A stretch of 54,651 nucleotides of DNA, from the NCBI GenBank assembly GCA_948562205.1, contig CAOYAN010000013.1, positions 1 through 54,651 on the forward strand, in the 5' to 3' direction. Position numbers and translations under genes: made by a program. Position 1 is the first letter of the stretch; every line of letters begins with the position of its first letter. The DNA comes from an uncultured Clostridia bacterium. Lineage in GTDB: Bacteria > Bacillota > Clostridia > TANB77 > CAG-465. The notes under the pieces are model-generated. The model had not been told where the DNA came from and did no database searches. It saw only the letters and a list, made by a program, of their open reading frames with translations. Positions 49,351-54,651 of this stretch are shown here, one piece after another.

Positions 49351-49470
49351 AATTTTTCATTCAATTTTGAAAAAAAGAATTTGTTACATAGTTTGTAGCA
49401 ATTTACTTTAGCTTTGAAAATTATATCATATTTAAAATTTTATGTAAACAAAGAATAAATATATAACTAA

Positions 49471-49496
49471 AAAACACTCCAAATTTTGAAGTGTAC
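49471..49496 (-). terminator. Terminator for plsC (minus strand)
   Basis: A stem of about 7 bp (ACACTTC / GGAGTGT) is followed on the minus strand by TTTTTT. It lies downstream of the plsC stop, within the 203-bp gap. Confidence 0.6.
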
Positions 49497-49553
49497 TTAA
49501 TTTATTAAAAAATATATAATTAATAGTATTTAGTACAAAATAATAGAGTGTTT

Positions 49554-50309
49554 TTAAAATTCATTATTTTCATTAAAGAAATTTTCCATTTGTATATGTA
49601 TTTGTTTTCTTAATTCTTCAACATATTTTTTGTCATTTGATTTAGGATAAATAGGTGGAAGTATATTAAGTGTTATATATTTTTTCTTTTTTAGATATTT
49701 CATAATGTATTTAGGTTTTCTAAAAGTATATACAATTGGAATTATAGGTACATTTGAAGAACAAGCAAAATCAAATGCACCATCTTTAAATTTTCTAATT
49801 GTTTCGTTATATGGAATAAGAGAGGCTTCTGGATAAAAATGAATAGATTTATTTTTTTTAAGTAATTCCTTTATAACATTATAAAAAAGTCTTCTTCCCT
49901 CAAATGTATTAGGTATTGGTAGTCCTCTAAATAGTTTTACAAGTATTGATATAAATGGTATTTCCAAATTTGATTTTATTGTAGGAAAGTATAGTGGAGT
50001 AGGAAAGTTTGCCAATGATACAAAACTTACATCTAGTATATGTATGTGATTAGATATAGTAATTTTTGCTCCTTTTATATCTTTTAAATTTTTTCTACCA
50101 TTTATTTTTAAACCAAAAAACAACTTAGATATTATATATAATATTGGATATGCAATTAGGTATAATAAAAACGAAGCAAATTTAAAAAATATGTTTTTGG
50201 GTATAAAATTGTAATTTTTATCTATATTTATTTTTTTACTTCTATTGAAATTATCAATTGGTTTTTCTAGATCTTCTTGAAATTTATTGTTATTTTCTAT
50301 ATTATTCAT
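49554..50309 (-). CDS. plsC: 1-acyl-sn-glycerol-3-phosphate acyltransferase-like protein
   Basis: A 251-residue protein of the LPLAT/PlsC family, which acylates lysophosphatidic acid. The HX4D motif is NHIHILDVSF (about 92-101). Motif III is FYPEASLIPY (about 157-166; EGTR-like, with PEAS). Motif II FRGLPIPN (about 128-135) and IPIVYTFRKPKY (about 189-200) also fit. An N-terminal membrane helix (about 43-65) anchors it. The polar 40-residue N-terminal extension (NNIENNNKFQEDLEKP) is longer than usual. EGTR is replaced by EASL, so substrate choice may differ. Confidence 0.85.
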   Translation of the reverse strand: MNNIENNNKFQEDLEKPIDNFNRSKKINIDKNYNFIPKNIFFKFASFLLYLIAYPILYIISKLFFGLKINGRKNLKDIKGAKITISNHIHILDVSFVSLANFPTPLYFPTIKSNLEIPFISILVKLFRGLPIPNTFEGRRLFYNVIKELLKKNKSIHFYPEASLIPYNETIRKFKDGAFDFACSSNVPIIPIVYTFRKPKYIMKYLKKKKYITLNILPPIYPKSNDKKYVEELRKQIHIQMENFFNENNEF

Positions 50310-50501
50310 TTTTTATCTCTCCATATTTCTTAGTATAGCATATTATATTAAAATATTCAATTATGACTATTTTTACTCTTCATTGCTGATTTTTATTCAT
50401 ACAAATTTTGTAAAAATATGTCAAAATATTATATAAAAAAATTGATAAAATTTTTATAATATATCACTTTTTGACATAATTTGTAAAGTTATAAAAAAGT
50501 A

Positions 50502-50530
50502 TTGAAAAAACAATATAAAAGTGATATCAT
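50502..50530 (+). promoter_or_regulatory. Promoter with a long leader for the adhesin gene
   Basis: TTGAAA at 50502-50507, a 17-bp spacer and TATCAT at 50525-50530. The transcript would have a leader of about 210 bases, containing the repeats at 50598-50640. The rest of the 50310-50746 gap is featureless AT-rich DNA. Confidence 0.5.
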
Positions 50531-50597
50531 ATGTTTGTAAACATTATGTTTATAAAAAGAAAATGTAAAGATTATGGTAACTAAAAAACACGCTTCT

Positions 50598-50640
50598 ACG
50601 AAAGTACTACACACATGTACACACACACGAAAGTTCTACA
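50598..50640 (+). repeat. Two 14-bp direct repeats in the adhesin leader
   Basis: ACGAAAGTACTACA at 50598-50611 and ACGAAAGTTCTACA at 50627-50640 (one difference), separated by an ACACACATGTACACAC stretch. These are unusually GC-containing for this genome and lie in the untranslated leader of the surface protein gene. Confidence 0.6.
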
Positions 50641-50746
50641 AGTATACATTAAAATATTTAATGTTAATTTAAGATAAGTTAATATTAAAAATAGTATTAA
50701 TTATTTTGCGTGTGATATAGGTCTTTACTAAAAATGGGAGGTAGAA

Positions 50747-53700
50747 ATGGAAAAGAAAGCTGAGAGTGTAAAAAATGCAAAAAAACGAAGAAAACCTAAA
50801 AGTAAAATTACATTTGTACTTATATTTTTAATTGCAGTTTTATTTGTTAGCATGATTGTTACAGTAACAAAAGGCATAAGAAACAAAAGTAATGCCTATG
50901 TAGCAAACGAGCTTTCAGATAAAATGTATATAGAGAGTGCAACTATGGCTCAAAGATTTACAGGAACTTTTCCTGTAGATGTAGGGACAGGAGTTCCTGG
51001 ACCTGGACAAGATTTTTCAACAGAAGATAATTACGTAAGAACAAATGATAAAGTATCATATATGATAGAAGCAGTAATACAACCTAATACAAGTGCACCT
51101 GGTGTAACAGATAAAAGCACTTTTACAGGTGGAACTATTAAGGCGAAAGCTACTCTACCAGACAATGGATATTTTGTTTGGGCAGGAGATGCTTGGATGA
51201 AAAATATAAAATTAAGTGATGATGGTAGGACAATATATGCTGAATATCCTATACCAGATAGCGATGAGTTAACAGCGCCTGGAGCTAAAAACTTAAGTTT
51301 TACAATGACATCTTCAGGTATAGCATCTCCTACTGTTAGTACAGGAAATCCAACTTTTGAAATATGGATGGATGGTAATAAACCAGATGATTCAGCTTCA
51401 ACAAAAGGTTCAGTGAAAGTAAATGTATCAGATCCTTTATATGTAACTGGTAGACCTGCATTAAATGTAAAATTTATACCAGGTAGTAGAAATGAGATAT
51501 CAAATATTGTAAATGGTATAAAGGGTCAATACTCATATTTTGGACTTGCAATAGGAATGCAACAAGATGCTGAAACACTACCAGACTTTAGAGGCATTGA
51601 ATTTCCACAAGGAGACTTTACAGTAAATATACGTCTTGATTATAAATATAAGAAGTCATCTTCAACAGGAGATTATAAAAGTGTTAGTCCAACAGACAGA
51701 AAAGGTTATGGAATTATAAATGGTACAAGACTTGTAGCATATGGAGTAAATGGAGTAAAAAATGATAATATGTATCCAGATCCAAGCTATGCTGTAGATG
51801 GTATTTCTGGTGGAATAGGTGGCGGATTAAAGCATGTATATGATTCAGGAAATGTAACTGCTTCATTAAATGGTGATTTATTAACTGTCACATTCAGAGA
51901 TTTTAAAAATAATGGGGTATTTCCAAAAGGACCTTTATGGTGGAGTGGCCAAGGTAATGGAATATATGAAGAAACAGAAGGATATTTTGGAGCTGCAATA
52001 TTGGAGTTCTTTATGCCATACTATGATGCAAATAGTAGAACGTCATATGAGTATAATCTAACTGGTAATGTTGAAAGTATAACATATAGTACAAAAACAA
52101 CACCAAATGGATATATAGCAGCTAATGCTGATGGAGTTGCACAAGATGTAAATACAGCTGATAATATAGCAACAAAAGGATTTTCAAAAAGAGTAGAAGG
52201 AAACATTTGGCCTAATTTACAAAATAATAAACAATCATATTATAACTGGCAAAACGGTGTTGCTTCACTTAATGAAGTTGTAAATATGAGATCAGATCTT
52301 TCAATTGCTGGTGGACCATATGAAGGTGGAGAAGAAAGAGTCATAACATGGAGAAATGATGCTTTTGAACTCGTAGATTGGGATGAAACTAAAGTAGTAG
52401 ATATTGAAGCAAATGAAGAATTTGATACTTCAACTGTTACATATAGATTTGGAGTATATAAGAAAAAGCCAGCAGAAGGACTTACAACAGATGATTTAGT
52501 ACAAAAAAGTGACTTTGATGATTTTAATTGGTATAATACTGTAAATGAAGCAAGAAGTAATGGTAAAGTTGCAGCAATTTATGCTAATTCTCCAAACCAT
52601 ATTGGCGGAGGAAGAGGTCAATGGGTAACTGTACACTTTAAATTAAGAGTAACAAGTAATGAAAGTTATTTAAATACAACTCAAATGGCAAGACATAAAT
52701 TTAGAGTATATGTTGAGGCGGATAGAAGTGATAAGAGTCCAATTCAAGTTGCATATACTACAAAAGATAATACATATACTAAAACTGAATATAGTGGTGA
52801 TAATTTAGAAAATAACTGTTCACCATATGAATGGGGAAATACATTATATATAGTACCATATCAAGTAAGAGTAAATACAACAGTAACAGATAGGGATCTT
52901 AATGGATCGTTAAAAAAAGCATATGATGTAGCAGAAGAATACGCAAATATAAAAATAGCGCCAATGCTTACAAATGGTCAAACAGCTACAAATGGTGATC
53001 CATATGTAAATAGTGTTTTAATAACATATACATTGCCAGATGGATTATCTTATGTGTATGGATCAGCAAACAAAGAACCAATTAGTGTAAGGCAAGATCC
53101 AGTAACAGGAATTACAGAAATAATATGGGAATATAAAGGATGGCAAGTAAATAGACCAGCTCCAGATTTTACAGAAATAACATTTAAAACTTCAATAGAT
53201 GCAACAGTTGCAAATAATACTGAAGCAGAAATTCAGGCTATTATAAGTACTAGTCTTGATAAATCTGAAGAATTGTTAAGAACAAGTAAATATGGAATAT
53301 CAATTGCCAACTTGTCAGGAATACAAACTATAAAGAGAACAACAACACCAATAGTAGATGTAAATAATGATTTAGAATTTACATATAGAATGTATAATTC
53401 GAGTCTAGGTTCATTAAATAATGTAAGAACTATAGATATACTACCATATAATGGAGATAAAAATGGAAGTAGTTTTAGTGGAACAGCAAAATTAAAAAGT
53501 TTAACAATTGATCCAGGTGTAAGAGTATATTATACAACTGTACCTGTAGATAGATTAGAAGAGGCAGGAGTAGTATATGATGCATTAGGAAACATAGATC
53601 CATCACTTATAGATTTAAGTCGTTGGACAGAGATTAGAAGCGGAGAAGCAGTAAATAGAAATACAACAGCTCTAGTATACGTAAAAGATGTATTATCTCC

Positions 53701-54651
53701 AGAAAGTGGAGCAAATGTATCATATGTATTAGAAGCTAGAGGAAATAAACCAGGAGACATGTATGTAAGTAGGGTTAGAATAACATCAAATGAATTTCAA
53801 TCAGTAGTAAGATCAAATATGGCAGTAGATGTTGTAAGAACAAGAATTCTTGATGGAAGAATTTGGGTAGATGCAAATAAAGATGGACTACTTAACTCTG
53901 GAGAAGAATTATTAGAGGGAATAGAAGTAAGTATAAGAAATGCAGCAGGTGGACCAGCATATACAACAGCAGGTGATGTTGTAGAAAGTGTATTTACAGA
54001 TAGATATGGAAAATATCAGTTTAATGGACTACAAAAAGGAAACTATATAGTAGAGTTCCATGTACCTGAAGATTATGCAGTAACACAAAAATTAGTAGGA
54101 GATATAGACTCAATAAATAGTAAAGCAAATGTTAATATATCAGATCCAGGACTAATTTCAATTACAGATCCACAAACAGGTCTAAATGTTGATATGGAAG
54201 AGACAATGCCAATACTAAGATATAGTAATGTAAATGCGGGATTTATAGAAAGACCAAAAATAAAAGTATCAATAGATAAAGTAGACAGTGTAACATTAAA
54301 TACAATAAAAGGTAAAGAAGCAAAATTTGATATATATGAGTATAACAAATATACAGGTGCTTGGGATAAAATTACAAGAAAGAAAATAACAAGACCAGAA
54401 GGAACACAAGAGTTATATATATCAGATTGGATATATAAAACAGTAAAAAATGAAGGTAGATATTACATAATAGAAAAAGAAGCACCAAATTCATATATAG
54501 GGGACTATACAGATGCAACAAATAGCGACAAAGTAAAACACTATGTAACAGTAACAGAGGAAAATGATAAACAAACAGTACCACTAGGAAATAGATTGGT
54601 AAATAACAAAACAGTATACACAAATGAGAGAACAAAAGGAAGAATAATAGT
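50747..54651 (+). CDS. Giant cell-surface adhesin-like protein (partial)
   Basis: The frame is open from ATG 50747 (ribosome binding site GGGAGG) to the window edge, 1301 codons so far. Residues 1-20 are Lys/Arg-rich, and 20-42 form a hydrophobic signal/anchor segment. A long region of beta-sandwich-like sequence follows. From about residue 1035 an SdrD B-like repeat (GRIWVDANKDGLLNSGEELLEGIEV, then TDRYGKYQFNGLQKGNYIVEF) appears, and from about 1170 a SpaA/prealbumin-like domain (IDKVDSVTLNTIKGKEAKFDIYEY... YYIIEKEAPNSYIGDY). Such domains usually make intramolecular isopeptide bonds in Gram-positive surface proteins. The end, including any LPXTG anchor, is outside. A leading cationic stretch before the signal is typical for long adhesins. 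Confidence 0.88.
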   Translation, partial: MEKKAESVKNAKKRRKPKSKITFVLIFLIAVLFVSMIVTVTKGIRNKSNAYVANELSDKMYIESATMAQRFTGTFPVDVGTGVPGPGQDFSTEDNYVRTNDKVSYMIEAVIQPNTSAPGVTDKSTFTGGTIKAKATLPDNGYFVWAGDAWMKNIKLSDDGRTIYAEYPIPDSDELTAPGAKNLSFTMTSSGIASPTVSTGNPTFEIWMDGNKPDDSASTKGSVKVNVSDPLYVTGRPALNVKFIPGSRNEISNIVNGIKGQYSYFGLAIGMQQDAETLPDFRGIEFPQGDFTVNIRLDYKYKKSSSTGDYKSVSPTDRKGYGIINGTRLVAYGVNGVKNDNMYPDPSYAVDGISGGIGGGLKHVYDSGNVTASLNGDLLTVTFRDFKNNGVFPKGPLWWSGQGNGIYEETEGYFGAAILEFFMPYYDANSRTSYEYNLTGNVESITYSTKTTPNGYIAANADGVAQDVNTADNIATKGFSKRVEGNIWPNLQNNKQSYYNWQNGVASLNEVVNMRSDLSIAGGPYEGGEERVITWRNDAFELVDWDETKVVDIEANEEFDTSTVTYRFGVYKKKPAEGLTTDDLVQKSDFDDFNWYNTVNEARSNGKVAAIYANSPNHIGGGRGQWVTVHFKLRVTSNESYLNTTQMARHKFRVYVEADRSDKSPIQVAYTTKDNTYTKTEYSGDNLENNCSPYEWGNTLYIVPYQVRVNTTVTDRDLNGSLKKAYDVAEEYANIKIAPMLTNGQTATNGDPYVNSVLITYTLPDGLSYVYGSANKEPISVRQDPVTGITEIIWEYKGWQVNRPAPDFTEITFKTSIDATVANNTEAEIQAIISTSLDKSEELLRTSKYGISIANLSGIQTIKRTTTPIVDVNNDLEFTYRMYNSSLGSLNNVRTIDILPYNGDKNGSSFSGTAKLKSLTIDPGVRVYYTTVPVDRLEEAGVVYDALGNIDPSLIDLSRWTEIRSGEAVNRNTTALVYVKDVLSPESGANVSYVLEARGNKPGDMYVSRVRITSNEFQSVVRSNMAVDVVRTRILDGRIWVDANKDGLLNSGEELLEGIEVSIRNAAGGPAYTTAGDVVESVFTDRYGKYQFNGLQKGNYIVEFHVPEDYAVTQKLVGDIDSINSKANVNISDPGLISITDPQTGLNVDMEETMPILRYSNVNAGFIERPKIKVSIDKVDSVTLNTIKGKEAKFDIYEYNKYTGAWDKITRKKITRPEGTQELYISDWIYKTVKNEGRYYIIEKEAPNSYIGDYTDATNSDKVKHYVTVTEENDKQTVPLGNRLVNNKTVYTNERTKGRII

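Overview
The window is a very AT-rich chromosome segment from a low-GC Gram-positive anaerobe of the Clostridia type (Bacillota). The grounds are sigma-A style TTGACA-17-TATAAT promoters, strong AGGAGG-like ribosome binding sites, YtaF, a radA-disA pair, the rpmG-secE-nusG-rplK-rplA-rplJ-rplL cluster and a one-piece tmRNA with a tag ending in ALAA. I cannot name the genus from sequence alone.

Layout. 1-6.4 kb: the tail of one Rpn-type nuclease/transposase gene and a complete second one flank small membrane proteins, YtaF, a secreted protein of unknown function and recJ. 6.5-10 kb: a long RelA/SpoT protein whose hydrolase motif looks destroyed, a metallo-beta-lactamase-fold hydrolase and ung. 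10.1-11.9 kb: a tandem duplication of one unrecognised gene, the first copy broken. 12-19.1 kb: queA, an ABC exporter whose permease is fused to a CPBP protease domain, tgt and cardiolipin synthase. 19.2-25 kb: an orphan gene, an S51 peptidase with an XRE regulator, then a two-gene unit of a 147-residue protein and a radical SAM/SPASM enzyme with a C-terminal JAMM metalloprotease domain; pnuC and an Ogg-type glycosylase follow. 25-28.4 kb: the ribosomal protein cluster with an L10 leader; rpoB does not follow it. 28.4-30.5 kb: a methyltransferase-like protein, maf and ssrA.

30.47-40.98 kb is a 10.5-kb integrative and mobilizable element inserted in the 3' end of ssrA. It has an 11-bp direct repeat at both ends, Tn916-type integrase and excisionase genes, GTCAACA repeats near both ends that look like integrase arm sites, a MobV relaxase next to an oriT whose loop matches the MobV nick core, and a cargo array of nine small genes. 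Most junctions in the array carry the same short motif, AAATTACAA.

41-46 kb: a run of Nudix, GNAT, YdcF and S51-peptidase genes that looks like a small metabolic-repair or detoxification island. 46.2-48.7 kb: radA-disA. 48.7-50.3 kb: a membrane protein and a PlsC acyltransferase on the minus strand. From 50.7 kb to the edge: the first 1301 codons of a giant surface protein with SdrD B-like and SpaA-like repeats.

Most noteworthy: the radical SAM-JAMM two-gene system, the AAATTACAA cargo array in the ssrA element, the integrase gene that lacks a standard start codon and sits in frame behind the excisionase UAG stop, and the Rel protein with a lost HD motif. All functional statements are by eye from motifs; no database search was run.
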